NCBI RefSeq assembly: GCF_900108345.1
Contig: NZ_FNVV01000012.1
Span: 630,978 to 694,977 of the forward strand
Direction: 5' to 3'
From: Bacteroides ndongoniae
GTDB lineage: Bacteria; Bacteroidota; Bacteroidia; Bacteroidales; Bacteroidaceae
Length of the DNA stretch: 64,000 nt
The translations under genes and the position numbers were made by a program. Positions 16,265 through 24,645 of this stretch are shown piece by piece. Within the stretch, counting starts at the first letter, position 1, and the number at the start of each line of letters is the position of its first letter. Under the pieces are notes generated by a model, which saw only the letters and a list, made by a program, of their open reading frames with translations, made no database searches and was not told the origin of the DNA.

Positions 16265-18106
16265 TCAGGGCCTGTTTTGTTTATTCCCGTCTGTGCCGGA
16301 CTTCTCTTTCAGGTAGTCGAAGCGCAGCATCAGGTCGGCTATGTCGTGAGCCTGTTGCAGGTGGTGCAGGGTCAGGCTGTCGGAGGCATCGCCTTCGACG
16401 TTCATGTGCGAGCCTACGGCAAGTCCCCGCTTCGTTGGCGACAGGATGCTCTGCCCCATGCCTTTCCACGGATAGCGTTCGAGTCCCAGCAACTGGAGCA
16501 GGGTGGGGTAGATGTCTATCTGTCCCATCACGTCCTCGTAGCGCATGCCTACGGGCGAGTTGAGGATGATGAGCGGCGTATAGGGCTTGTCGGAAACAAT
16601 GCCCTGCATGGCAGGCGCCTGGCACAGCTCGTTGCGGTAGAAAGCGAGCCCCTCGTGGTCGCCGGTGATGACGATAAGTGTTTCCTTATACTCGGGCCGC
16701 GACTTCAGGAAGTCGACAAACTGTCCGAGGGCTTTGTCCGTATAGCGGGCCGTCTTCATGTAGTCGGCTGCCTTCGCGGGGATGGAGTCGGAGAAACTGA
16801 TTTCCTGCAAGTGCTGGGGCAGCACGAACGGCGCGTGGCCGGAGTAGGTGACGAACTGCATGAAGACTGTTTCGTCCTGCTTCCACACCTCGCCATCGCT
16901 GATTTTCTCGCTGCACTGCTCGAAGAAAGGCACGTCGCCGATGCGCTTGTGTGTGCCGAAGGCTTCGGCTTTGCGGAAGTCGTGATAGGCGATGATGGTG
17001 TCCAGCCCGAAGCTGTAGGCAATGGCTCCCTGATTCCAGGTCGATACCTTGTCGATGGTCAGCAGATAGTTGCGCGAGTGTTTTAGCTCGTGCATGGCTT
17101 TGGGCAGGGTGGCGTAGTGGTTGTCGGGGTACAGGCTGCTGTATGCGCCCGAGTTGAGGGGCAGCATGCCGGCGTTGATCATCAGTTGGGCGTCGATAGA
17201 GCGTCCGCCTTTCACCTGGGTGAGTACGTGGGGAGCGTAGAGGGTGGTCGGTTCCTTCAGCAGGCGATTGAGGCAAGGCGTGATTTCCTGTCCTTCCACT
17301 TCTTGCTCCAGCACCCAGCTTTCGAACGATTCGGCCAAAATCAGGATGCAGTTGCGGCGCGTCTCTATCGAGTCGGGCAGGAGTGTCCATGCGGGCTGTG
17401 CGGCAAGCCAGCTCCCGATGCGTTGGTCTATTTCGGGGCTGATTTCCTGTTGCTGTTCCGTCAGGTCGTAGTATACGCAGCCAAATACGGTGAACATCGG
17501 TGCACAGCTTGAACACAGGTAAGGCGATTGCCGGATGGCATTGAATGACTGATGGAATCCGCCGTAGAAGCTTAGGCAAGCCATGTTCAGCAATGCTGTT
17601 CCAACCAATACGGCAAAGTACCCGGGAAGTCTTCGGATGAGGCTGCTTCCTTTTCGGTCTGGTTTGCGGAACGCCATAAAGATGGTGACGACGGACGACA
17701 AGGGCAACAGGACGTCTATCATTCTGAACGAATCTCTGACGCTTTCGGTGAAGTCGGTCAGGTTGCCGGCCAGTCCGTAGCTGCTCAGCGGGATGTGTGT
17801 GTAGTACGTTCGGTAATAGAGCAGGTTGCAGATAAGCAGGCTGTCGAGCCAGAACAGAATAACGCTTTCTACCCCTTTGCTCCTGAACAGGATGTAGGGG
17901 AGCAGTAGCAACGTAGCGATGAACAACTTGGAAAGGTAGGTTTCCAGGTACGAAAACGATGCGAAAGTAGTGTCCATGCACCAGATGGCATCGAAAAGGG
18001 TGAGTTTCAGGAACAGTCCAGCTGCAAAAACGATAGCTGTACGGTTCCACGCGCTTTTCCAGTCGGGCATTTTTGCGAAGCGCGGTTTTAAGCTTTTTTC
18101 ATTCAT
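16265..18106 (-). CDS. LtaS-like membrane sulfatase (phosphoglycerol/phosphoethanolamine transferase-like)
   Basis: Inner-membrane alkaline-phosphatase-superfamily protein with about five N-terminal membrane segments (to about residue 200) and a periplasmic sulfatase domain. The domain shows the metal/nucleophile region NCILILAESFESWVLEQ and VKGGRSIDAQLMINAG, then FMQFVTYSGHAPFVLP, and the metal-binding IVITGDHEGLAF. The family includes lipoteichoic-acid synthases, but Gram-negative members transfer phosphoglycerol or phosphoethanolamine to envelope glycans or lipids. Start at 18106 (MNEKSLKPRF, 613 residues): the longer start at 18169 lies inside a -7 box. Role inferred: decoration of lipid A, LPS core or another envelope glycan. 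Confidence 0.88.
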   Translation of the reverse strand: MNEKSLKPRFAKMPDWKSAWNRTAIVFAAGLFLKLTLFDAIWCMDTTFASFSYLETYLSKLFIATLLLLPYILFRSKGVESVILFWLDSLLICNLLYYRTYYTHIPLSSYGLAGNLTDFTESVRDSFRMIDVLLPLSSVVTIFMAFRKPDRKGSSLIRRLPGYFAVLVGTALLNMACLSFYGGFHQSFNAIRQSPYLCSSCAPMFTVFGCVYYDLTEQQQEISPEIDQRIGSWLAAQPAWTLLPDSIETRRNCILILAESFESWVLEQEVEGQEITPCLNRLLKEPTTLYAPHVLTQVKGGRSIDAQLMINAGMLPLNSGAYSSLYPDNHYATLPKAMHELKHSRNYLLTIDKVSTWNQGAIAYSFGLDTIIAYHDFRKAEAFGTHKRIGDVPFFEQCSEKISDGEVWKQDETVFMQFVTYSGHAPFVLPQHLQEISFSDSIPAKAADYMKTARYTDKALGQFVDFLKSRPEYKETLIVITGDHEGLAFYRNELCQAPAMQGIVSDKPYTPLIILNSPVGMRYEDVMGQIDIYPTLLQLLGLERYPWKGMGQSILSPTKRGLAVGSHMNVEGDASDSLTLHHLQQAHDIADLMLRFDYLKEKSGTDGNKQNRP

Positions 18107-18166
18107 TGACTTCTCTATGCTAGGTCGTTCTATTCCAGACCTTTTTTCTCTCTCTTTATGGGGCGG

Positions 18167-18174
18167 CAAAGGTA
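18167..18174 (-). promoter_or_regulatory. -7 box of the LtaS-like gene
   Basis: Minus-strand TACCTTTG, an exact TAnnTTTG match 60 bp before the chosen start; it excludes the upstream ATG at 18169. Confidence 0.5.
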
Positions 18175-18248
18175 CGGCTATATTTGTGAATATCCATGAT
18201 TTGGCGATACTATTCTTCCTTTTTATAGCATCTTATTTCGAACAAGCG

Positions 18249-18256
18249 TATCTTTG
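18249..18256 (+). promoter_or_regulatory. -7 box of the TPR regulator gene
   Basis: TATCTTTG, an exact match, 32 bp before the start codon at 18289; no clear -33 box. Confidence 0.45.
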
Positions 18257-18288
18257 TGCTTTGAAAACGGAAAAAAGAGACGCACAAT

Positions 18289-20052
18289 ATGAAACACCCC
18301 GCTTGCTATATCATCCTTTTTGTTGTCGTCCTGTTGGCTTCCTGTCGTGCCGACCGCGACGACGTCCGCCTGTTGCAGCAGGCCGACTCTCTGTTGAACG
18401 TACGTCTGGACAGTATGAAAGTTGTGTTGGACACGTGGGCCGACAGCATCGGTCACTGCCCGGAGCGTGTCCGGATGTACTACAACCTGCTTCGCGTGAA
18501 GGCCGATGACAAGGCTTACGTCACGCACACTTCGGACAGCCTGATCCTCTCCATAGTGCGCTACTATCGGGAGCAGCGCGACAAGACCCACTTGCCCGAA
18601 GCCCTCTACTATGCCGGCCGCACTTATAGCGACTTGAAGGATGCTCCACGGGCGTTGGAGTACTACCAGCGTGCCATCGACGTCATGGAGCGCGAGGAAC
18701 TGACAGATTACAATCTGCTGAGCCGCATCTACAGCCAGATGGGGACGTTATTCTTCTATCAAGAACTTTACGACGAATTGCCTGGTGTGCTCCGTAAGGC
18801 TTATCAATGTGACTTGATACTGAAAGATAGTGCCAACCTTGTTTTCGATTTGCGGGATATTGGGCGGTCTTTTGCGGTGAGGGAACGGCAAGACAGTGCG
18901 GATTGGTATTACCGTCGTGCGATTGCAATGGCTCAACAAATAAAAAATGATGTGTTACGGAATATGCTTTACCGTGAGTTTGCTGGGTTTTGTATTAAGT
19001 TGGGTAAGTATGCTGAGGCTTATGAAATGTTGCAGATAGGAAGAACAACAATAGACAGTCTTGGATTGCCTCCTTTTTATGCAAATATGGCACGTTATTA
19101 TTATTGTACCAACCGGTTAGACTCAGCTGCCTATTATTATGAAAAAGAGCTTGCTTCCAATTCACTTCTCCATAAGGCTGGAGCTTATGAGAGCCTTGCC
19201 AATATCGCTCATCGGCAAGGAAATGATGCTAAAGCTTGGGCTTTATTCCAACAGCACGTCCTTTATAAGGATTCTTTGCAGAATATCATCCGTACGGAGA
19301 CTATGAATAAGATTGATGCTTTGTATAATTATAAAAAGTATGAACAAGAGAATAAAGAGTTGAAAAGTAAAGAGCTTCAAAGAAAATTTCTGCTGTTCTT
19401 ATCGTTGTCTTTGACGTTGATAGTTTTGCTGTTGGGGGGTGTTTTATGGCAAAAATACAAGAGAAAGGAACAGACTATGTTGCTTCAACAGGAAAAATTG
19501 AAACGTCAACAAGAAAAACTGAAGCAATATAGCCAAGAACAAATAGAAGAAAACAAAAAGAAGATTGAAGAATTGTCTTGGCAATTGGAAAATGCAGTAA
19601 AAGACAAAGACTTGCTACATCGGAATTTATTGCAGGTTCAAAAAGAACAGATTGAGAAAGACAATCGGCGAATTGAAGAGATGCAAGAAATGCAGCGGAA
19701 GGTTGAAGCTGGTTTATATATGACGAACATCTATAATAAGTTCCAGACAGTAGCCAACAGTAAAGAAAAATCCCAGTTGCTTAAGATTGAAGATTGGCAA
19801 GAATTACAGGAACAAGTGGATGAAGCGTATGGTGGTTTCACTACACGGTTGAAAGAGTTATATCCTCAGATTTCAGAAAAGGAACTACATATTTGTCTAT
19901 TGATCAAAATAGGTGTTACACCTACTCAAATGGCAACCATTATGATTAGTTCCAAACAGGATATTTCGTCTGTCCGTTCACGGCTTTACACAAAGCTGTC
20001 CGGAACAAAAGGGTCTTCTAAACAATGTGACCAACTTGTTCAAAGTTTATAA
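18289..20052 (+). CDS. Lipoprotein-anchored TPR protein with membrane segment and C-terminal HTH
   Basis: 587 residues. The N-terminal lipoprotein-type signal ILFVVVLLASCRAD has Cys near 19. Tetratricopeptide-like helical repeats follow (about 30-340; EALYYAGRTYSDLKDAPRALEYYQRAI is clearest), then a membrane segment near 368-388 (FLLFLSLSLTLIVLLLGGVLW). A long charged coiled coil comes next (KLKRQQEKLKQYSQEQIEENKKK onward) and a C-terminal LuxR-like helix-turn-helix (LYPQISEKELHICLLIKIG, PTQMATIMISSKQDISSVRSRLYTKL). This is a common Bacteroides architecture thought to sense periplasmic signals and control transcription; its target is unknown. Base composition shifts inside the gene, from roughly 55-60% GC before 18.74 kb to about 37-40% after 18.9 kb. 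Confidence 0.88.
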   Translation: MKHPACYIILFVVVLLASCRADRDDVRLLQQADSLLNVRLDSMKVVLDTWADSIGHCPERVRMYYNLLRVKADDKAYVTHTSDSLILSIVRYYREQRDKTHLPEALYYAGRTYSDLKDAPRALEYYQRAIDVMEREELTDYNLLSRIYSQMGTLFFYQELYDELPGVLRKAYQCDLILKDSANLVFDLRDIGRSFAVRERQDSADWYYRRAIAMAQQIKNDVLRNMLYREFAGFCIKLGKYAEAYEMLQIGRTTIDSLGLPPFYANMARYYYCTNRLDSAAYYYEKELASNSLLHKAGAYESLANIAHRQGNDAKAWALFQQHVLYKDSLQNIIRTETMNKIDALYNYKKYEQENKELKSKELQRKFLLFLSLSLTLIVLLLGGVLWQKYKRKEQTMLLQQEKLKRQQEKLKQYSQEQIEENKKKIEELSWQLENAVKDKDLLHRNLLQVQKEQIEKDNRRIEEMQEMQRKVEAGLYMTNIYNKFQTVANSKEKSQLLKIEDWQELQEQVDEAYGGFTTRLKELYPQISEKELHICLLIKIGVTPTQMATIMISSKQDISSVRSRLYTKLSGTKGSSKQCDQLVQSL

Positions 20053-20105
20053 GTAAACATTAATAAATGTTTGAAAAACAATAGATAAGTTGGTTGTTCT
20101 AAGGG

Positions 20106-20156
20106 GTACGCAAAAAGTACGCAAGTTAAATGCGTACTTTTTGCGTACTCTTTTTT
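20106..20156 (+). terminator. Strong intrinsic terminator after the TPR regulator
   Basis: Perfect 18-bp inverted repeat GTACGCAAAAAGTACGCA (20106-20123) and its complement (20131-20148) with a 7-nt loop, followed by TCTTTTTT. Each arm contains the shorter dyad-like GTACGCA/TGCGTAC element twice. Confidence 0.85.
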
Positions 20157-20216
20157 AGCGATTATCTGGTTTATTCCGCTCATCTTCGTAACGTCAAATT
20201 TGAAAATGTAAATGGT

Positions 20217-20906
20217 ATGAAACAGATTATTCTATTTTTTATGTTACTTTTACCGCTGTCTTCGTTCGCACAGTTTACGTACGACATCAAAGCCGGCGTA
20301 AACTTTTCCCATTTTAAAAGCAGCCAGAACACTGAAGAAAAACAGGTGGACGGAATGAAAACCGGATTTCAGATAGGTGCGGATGTCAGTTATGAGTTTA
20401 AGCGGCACTGGTTGCTTTCTTCCGGTCTGATGTTTGCACAAACCCGTAGTACGATGAACCTGACGGATGGAATGACTTATGGTTATTTCTTTCCTCATAC
20501 AGACATAGAACTAAATCACTTTATTATTCCGTTGAAAGTAGGTTATAACGTTCGTTTCTGCGAGGATTTCCAGCTGATACCTTCCGTGGGGTGGTATGGT
20601 TCCATTGATTTCAATGCGGGTAAGTCTTCGCTGGCTTTCTTCAAAGAAGGTGGCGGATGGGGATACACGACGTGGAAACCTATGAACGGCTATACTTACG
20701 AGCCTCCTGTCAGTGAGTCTCAGCCTTACACGGCAACACTTTCTCCTTTCAGGCATTGGACGTATGGCGTGATGGGTGGACTGAAAGCTGTTGTTTGCAA
20801 ACATTACATTGTGAACCTGGATTATTATGAGTCAATCAAAAAAGGACAAAAGCAGAACGATTTGAGGAATTACGGTCTGCAATTGTCGGTGGGGTATCGG
20901 TTTTAA
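20217..20906 (+). CDS. Outer-membrane beta-barrel protein (porin family)
   Basis: 229 residues with a signal peptide (MKQIILFFMLLLPLSSFAQ) and an 8-10-strand barrel pattern (FTYDIKAGVNFSHF, GADVSYEFKRHWLLSSGLMF, LNHFIIPLKVGYNVRF, YGLQLSVGYRF with a terminal aromatic). Fits the outer-membrane beta-barrel family common in Bacteroidetes (PF13568-like). Function unknown. The start at 20217 is set by the signal peptide; the frame is open further upstream, but that part overlaps the terminator. Confidence 0.85.
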   Translation: MKQIILFFMLLLPLSSFAQFTYDIKAGVNFSHFKSSQNTEEKQVDGMKTGFQIGADVSYEFKRHWLLSSGLMFAQTRSTMNLTDGMTYGYFFPHTDIELNHFIIPLKVGYNVRFCEDFQLIPSVGWYGSIDFNAGKSSLAFFKEGGGWGYTTWKPMNGYTYEPPVSESQPYTATLSPFRHWTYGVMGGLKAVVCKHYIVNLDYYESIKKGQKQNDLRNYGLQLSVGYRF

Positions 20907-21005
20907 GTACTGTGCGTAAATGGTAATTTAGTTGATGCGTTAATGAGGATTAGGTTAGTCGTAAGCCAATCATCAGGGCTACGAGCATTTTAAGTCCTAA
21001 TCCTC

Positions 21006-21013
21006 TATTTTTG
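21006..21013 (+). promoter_or_regulatory. -7 box of the lipoprotein gene, flanked by a 10-bp dyad
   Basis: TATTTTTG is an exact TAnnTTTG match 24 bp before the ATG. Just upstream GAGGATTAGG (20945-20954) and CCTAATCCTC (20996-21005) form a perfect inverted repeat whose right arm abuts the -7 box, a possible operator or hairpin. Confidence 0.5.
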
Positions 21014-21037
21014 TATAACTGTTTAAACTGTAATATT

Positions 21038-21625
21038 ATGAAACTGAAGTTTTTTCCTGCCACCCTGTTGGCTGCCCTGTTGCTTTGCCTTGCCGCTTGC
21101 GGCAACGGACATGATGAAGACTCCTTGCCCGGAGCGTTGCCTTACACAAAGAGCTATTTTGTGGGAATGATGAATGACAGCTTGATAAACATCAGGCAAG
21201 ACTCTTATTATGATGTCCGGATAGATCCTTTACTCTATATCCCGCAGGACTCGTATCAGCATATTGACATCACCGGATGGCTTATCAGGTTTGCAGCCGA
21301 TTATCGCGATGAGCCTTGGGCAACCATGCATCTGCAATGGGGACCGATGGAAACGGGCTCGTTTGAGTTGACATCATCGAAGTTGGTGGATGCCAATGCG
21401 GAGCGGGTGCCATACATCAGTTTGACTTTTGCGGATAGCGGAAGGACCTATTGCTGCTCTCCGGAGCATCCGTTCCTGTTGCAGGTGGACGATGTAGATT
21501 ATAAAGATGCTGCAATGACGTCATTCCCGGTTGTCACCGGGCGGATGGAGGGTACCCTCTACAATGAAGCAGATCCTGCGGACTGCATTACGTTCGAGGA
21601 TGTGGAGTTCCGGTTGTGGCGTTGA
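21038..21625 (+). CDS. Small lipoprotein of unknown function
   Basis: 195 residues. Signal MKLKFFPATLLAALLLCLAACGNG carries a lipobox LAAC, so it is probably anchored in the outer membrane. The rest is a beta-rich single domain (YTKSYFVGMMNDSLINIRQDSYYDVRIDPLLYI; FEDVEFRLWR at the end) not assigned to a family. It has its own -7 box and no obvious operon partner. The start is fixed by the signal peptide rather than the open frame beginning nine codons earlier. Confidence 0.8.
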   Translation: MKLKFFPATLLAALLLCLAACGNGHDEDSLPGALPYTKSYFVGMMNDSLINIRQDSYYDVRIDPLLYIPQDSYQHIDITGWLIRFAADYRDEPWATMHLQWGPMETGSFELTSSKLVDANAERVPYISLTFADSGRTYCCSPEHPFLLQVDDVDYKDAAMTSFPVVTGRMEGTLYNEADPADCITFEDVEFRLWR

Positions 21626-21686
21626 TGGCGGATCTTGGATGAGCCGGGTGCGGTTCTTGCGTATGGAGCACAAAATACAAACGGGG

Positions 21687-21718
21687 TTTGGACATTTGCA
21701 AAATATTACATAGTTTTG
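21687..21718 (+). promoter_or_regulatory. Promoter of the first glycan-locus gene
   Basis: -33 TTTG (21687-21690), 20-bp spacer, -7 TAGTTTTG (21711-21718), 47 bp before the glycosyltransferase ATG. Both boxes and the spacing fit the Bacteroidetes consensus. Confidence 0.7.
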
Positions 21719-21765
21719 TCTGCCCTATGGCATCGACGGACAAATAGACGATAAAAATAGAACGT

Positions 21766-22482
21766 ATGAAATGCATTCATGTGATTACTCCGGTAAAGGA
21801 CTCCATTGACCTGACCTTACAGACGGCCGAAGCCATCGTGGCATCGGACATCAAAGTGCCTTACACATATACCATCTACAACGATTTCAGTACGGCCGAA
21901 AATACTGCCCGGTTGCAGGAGGCCTCGAAGAAGATGGGGTTCAATCTGGTGAACCTCTCGGATCTGACCGACCATCCTTCGCCCAACTATCTGCTGGTGC
22001 TGCAGATGGCGCAGGAGCGCGCCATTGCCGAAGATGCCGCGCTGATTATCGTAGAGTCGGACGTGGTGGTGAAGAAGAATACGCTTCAGGCTCTGTTCGA
22101 CGGCGCGGAGGAGCGCACGGACTGTGGTATAGCTGCCGCCGTCACCGTCGATGAGAAAGGCGAGATAAACTATCCCTACCTGTTTGCCAAAGGAAACGAG
22201 AATCAGGTATACCCCGAAAAGAAGCATTGCAGCTTCTGCTGCTCGCTGCTGACAGTCAACTTTCTGCGGACTTTCGACTTCCACCAGCTCGACCCGGAGA
22301 AGAACTGGCACGATGTCACCATCTCGCACCAGTCGCAGAAGGAAGGGTTCCGCAACTATCTGTTCACGACGCTTCCCGTGTGGCACCGTCCTCACAGCAG
22401 TCGTCCCTGGAAACAGTTGAAGTATAAGAATCCTTTGAAGTATTATTGGCTGAAATATACGAAAGGACTGGATAAAATCTGA
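21766..22482 (+). CDS. Glycosyltransferase family 2-like protein
   Basis: 238 residues with a GT-A fold pattern: MKCIHVITPVKDSIDLTLQTAEAIVASDIKVPYTYTIYNDFS at the nucleotide-binding N-terminus and the metal-binding acidic segment ALIIVESDVVVKKNTL near 95-110. Compact, with no membrane segment; expected on the cytoplasmic face adding one sugar to a lipid-linked or LPS acceptor. It is the first gene of the surface-glycan locus and has its own promoter. Donor and acceptor cannot be told from sequence. Confidence 0.8.
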   Translation: MKCIHVITPVKDSIDLTLQTAEAIVASDIKVPYTYTIYNDFSTAENTARLQEASKKMGFNLVNLSDLTDHPSPNYLLVLQMAQERAIAEDAALIIVESDVVVKKNTLQALFDGAEERTDCGIAAAVTVDEKGEINYPYLFAKGNENQVYPEKKHCSFCCSLLTVNFLRTFDFHQLDPEKNWHDVTISHQSQKEGFRNYLFTTLPVWHRPHSSRPWKQLKYKNPLKYYWLKYTKGLDKI

Positions 22483-22626
22483 AGCAGGAAGGTTGCACCT
22501 TTTTCGGCATGTTCCGAAACCGGCTTCATACCTTTATCGCTTGCTGAAGAAAATTCCCAGAGATAGAGAATGGGAAAAGAGGCGGCGGAAAGGGGTGAAA
22601 CGCCTCCTTTGAATCCCGTTTGTAGG

Positions 22627-22702
22627 ACACTTGTACGGCTCGCGAACAACACTTGCACGGCTCGCGAGCCGTGCAAGTGTCCCACAAATGGAATGCAAGT
22701 GT
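22627..22702. repeat. Family A 22-bp repeat around a perfect 32-bp palindrome
   Basis: Two direct units (22627, 22649) run into two inverted units (ending 22680 and 22702). Positions 22649-22680 read the same on both strands: ACACTTG, CAC, GGCTCGCGAGCC, GTG, CAAGTGT. The site lies in the 407-bp gap after the first glycosyltransferase and upstream of the next promoter. The rest of that gap shows nothing else recognisable. Confidence 0.9.
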
Positions 22703-22791
22703 CTCTCAGCAGGAGTCAGCCTTTTCTTCCGGTAAAATTCAGTTCCTTCGGCTTCCATATTGAAATTGTGTGGTCGGCAGGCAATGTGTTT

Positions 22792-22823
22792 TTTGGAAGT
22801 CTGTCAAATAATGCCTATATTTG
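22792..22823 (+). promoter_or_regulatory. Promoter of the WaaP-like kinase and following glycan genes
   Basis: -33 TTTG (22792-22795), 20-bp spacer, -7 TATATTTG (22816-22823), about 65 bp before the kinase start. Confidence 0.7.
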
Positions 22824-22889
22824 CCGCGAATTCCGTTGTCTTGGATGCTGTGAGGCAACGCTTTGTCTATAAGCTTAGGTACATTCATT

Positions 22890-23666
22890 ATGATAAAAGA
22901 TAAGGGGAAGGTTTCCGCTCTATATCGTTTTCTTCATCCGAGGGTATTGACCATTCATCCGGACTATAAGAGTCTGGAGCCGTTTATATTGTCGTTGCCT
23001 ATGCGCTTTCGTCGGAACGAAGGCGTGGTGATACACAGAGGGCGGAACGAACTGCGTCGTATGGAATACGGAGGAGTCACCTATGTGGTGAAGTCCTTTC
23101 ATCAGCCCAATTGGCTCAACCGTGTGATTTACGGCGTGTTTCGCGCTTCCAAGGCCAAACGTTCTTTCCTTTATGCCGATGCGTTCCTGAAGCTGGGAGT
23201 AGGCACCCCACAGCCTGTCGGAAGTATGGACCAGCGTCAGGGGCTGTTGTTTGACAAGAGTTACTACGTCAGCTGTCTGTCCGATTGTCCTTACGTATAT
23301 TCCGATCTTTTTGTGCAGAAATTCGAGTGCGAAGAGAAAGTGTTGCGCGAAATCGGACGGGTGACTGCCATTCTGCACGAAAACGGATATGCCCACAAAG
23401 ACTATGGCCGCGGCAACATTCTGTTCCGCCCCATGTCCGACGGTTCGGCCAAGATAGAGATAGTCGACTTGAACCGTATGTACATCGGGCACATCGGCCT
23501 GCGGCGCGGATGCCGTAACTTCGAACGCTTGCCCGCTACTCCGGAGATGCACCGCCTGATGGCCGAAGAATATGCCAAGGTGCGGGGCTTCGATGCCGAG
23601 AAATGCTTTCAGTTGATTTCCTACTACCGGCGGCTTCAGACCGAAAAGGGAGGAGAACTCTATTAA
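22890..23666 (+). CDS. WaaP/Kdo-kinase-like lipopolysaccharide core kinase
   Basis: 258-residue protein-kinase-fold enzyme of the lipopolysaccharide kinase (WaaP/KdkA) group, expected to phosphorylate a core sugar (Kdo or heptose) at the inner membrane. Visible: the Lys-containing strand YGGVTYVVKSFHQPNW, catalytic loop HENGYAHKDYGRGNILF (His169, Asp171) and the metal-binding Asp in KIEIVDLNRMYIG. The start MIKDKGKVSALYRFLHPRV is chosen over an ATG nine codons upstream, as MIKDKGK fits a compact N-terminus. It is the strongest hint that the locus makes LPS rather than capsule. Confidence 0.85.
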   Translation: MIKDKGKVSALYRFLHPRVLTIHPDYKSLEPFILSLPMRFRRNEGVVIHRGRNELRRMEYGGVTYVVKSFHQPNWLNRVIYGVFRASKAKRSFLYADAFLKLGVGTPQPVGSMDQRQGLLFDKSYYVSCLSDCPYVYSDLFVQKFECEEKVLREIGRVTAILHENGYAHKDYGRGNILFRPMSDGSAKIEIVDLNRMYIGHIGLRRGCRNFERLPATPEMHRLMAEEYAKVRGFDAEKCFQLISYYRRLQTEKGGELY

Positions 23667-23695
23667 ACAAGAATCCTTTAAAACAAGAATCTGCT

Positions 23696-24598
23696 ATGAA
23701 CATTATCGCTGTGGTCGTGACGTACAACCGTCAGGAACTCCTGAAGAGAAACATTCATTGTTTGCGGCAGAACAAGCCGCTTACTTCTATCATAGTGGTA
23801 AACAACGGCAGCACCGACGGCACTGCCGCATGGCTCGACCAGCAGAGCGACCTGACCGTCATCCATCAGTCCAACGTAGGAGGCTCGGGCGGTTTTTATA
23901 CTGGCATGCAACGCGCATATCAGCAAGGAGCCGACTGGGTGTGGTGCATGGACGATGATGTATTTCCGCGGGCCGACTGTCTGGAACATCTTCTGGCCGA
24001 AGCCGGGCGAAAAGACGTAGGTATTCTGGCGCCCCGCCGCTTGATGGAGGGAAAAATCTTCACCCACGATTTTCAGGAATACAACCTGACCAATCCTTTT
24101 TCTTCGATGTACGGCAAGAAACTGTCGAAGCAGACCATAACCGCTCCTACCGAGGTGAAAGGTACAGCTTTCGAAGGCCCCTTTATCCGCCGGGAAGTGA
24201 TCGAAAAAATCGGGTTGCCCAACAAGGAGCTTTTCATCTTCTGCGACGATACCGACTATTGCCTTCGCACTGTGTTGGCAGGATTCAAGATACTCTACGT
24301 ACCCTCGGCCCTGATGGATAAGGAAAAGTTCTTCTCGAACGACACGTGGAGTGAACGCAGCAAGAAAAAGAAATGGAAACGATACTACCAGGTGCGCAAT
24401 TCCACGTACCTGAACCATCACTACGGACGCAACTGGGCCGTCAGGTATCTTCGTGGTTTCAACGGAGTGATAGGCTATATACTGGTGGCGTTCTTCACCT
24501 GCCCCTTCTCCGATGCCTGGCAGTGGGGCGACATTGCCCGCCTGTGGAAAGCCTATTGCGACGGACTGCACGAGCGTCTGGGGATTATGAACAGGTAG
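23696..24598 (+). CDS. Glycosyltransferase family 2 (rhamnosyl/galactofuranosyl-transferase-like)
   Basis: 300 residues starting MNIIAVVVTYNRQELLKRNI. GT-A signature VVNNGSTDGTAAWL, substrate loop VGGSGGFYTGMQRA and metal-binding WVWCMDDDVFPRAD (near 80-95) resemble GlfT2/WbbL-type enzymes. GPFIRREVIEKIGLPNKELFIFCDDTDYCLR follows, with the catalytic base region. A Galf-transferase role would fit the glf gene in the locus, but that is inference. It follows the kinase gene by 29 bp and is co-transcribed with it. Confidence 0.85.
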   Translation: MNIIAVVVTYNRQELLKRNIHCLRQNKPLTSIIVVNNGSTDGTAAWLDQQSDLTVIHQSNVGGSGGFYTGMQRAYQQGADWVWCMDDDVFPRADCLEHLLAEAGRKDVGILAPRRLMEGKIFTHDFQEYNLTNPFSSMYGKKLSKQTITAPTEVKGTAFEGPFIRREVIEKIGLPNKELFIFCDDTDYCLRTVLAGFKILYVPSALMDKEKFFSNDTWSERSKKKKWKRYYQVRNSTYLNHHYGRNWAVRYLRGFNGVIGYILVAFFTCPFSDAWQWGDIARLWKAYCDGLHERLGIMNR

Positions 24599-24645
24599 TA
24601 TGGCAAACAGAACCAATTATACATATATAATAGAAGCAGACAGTT

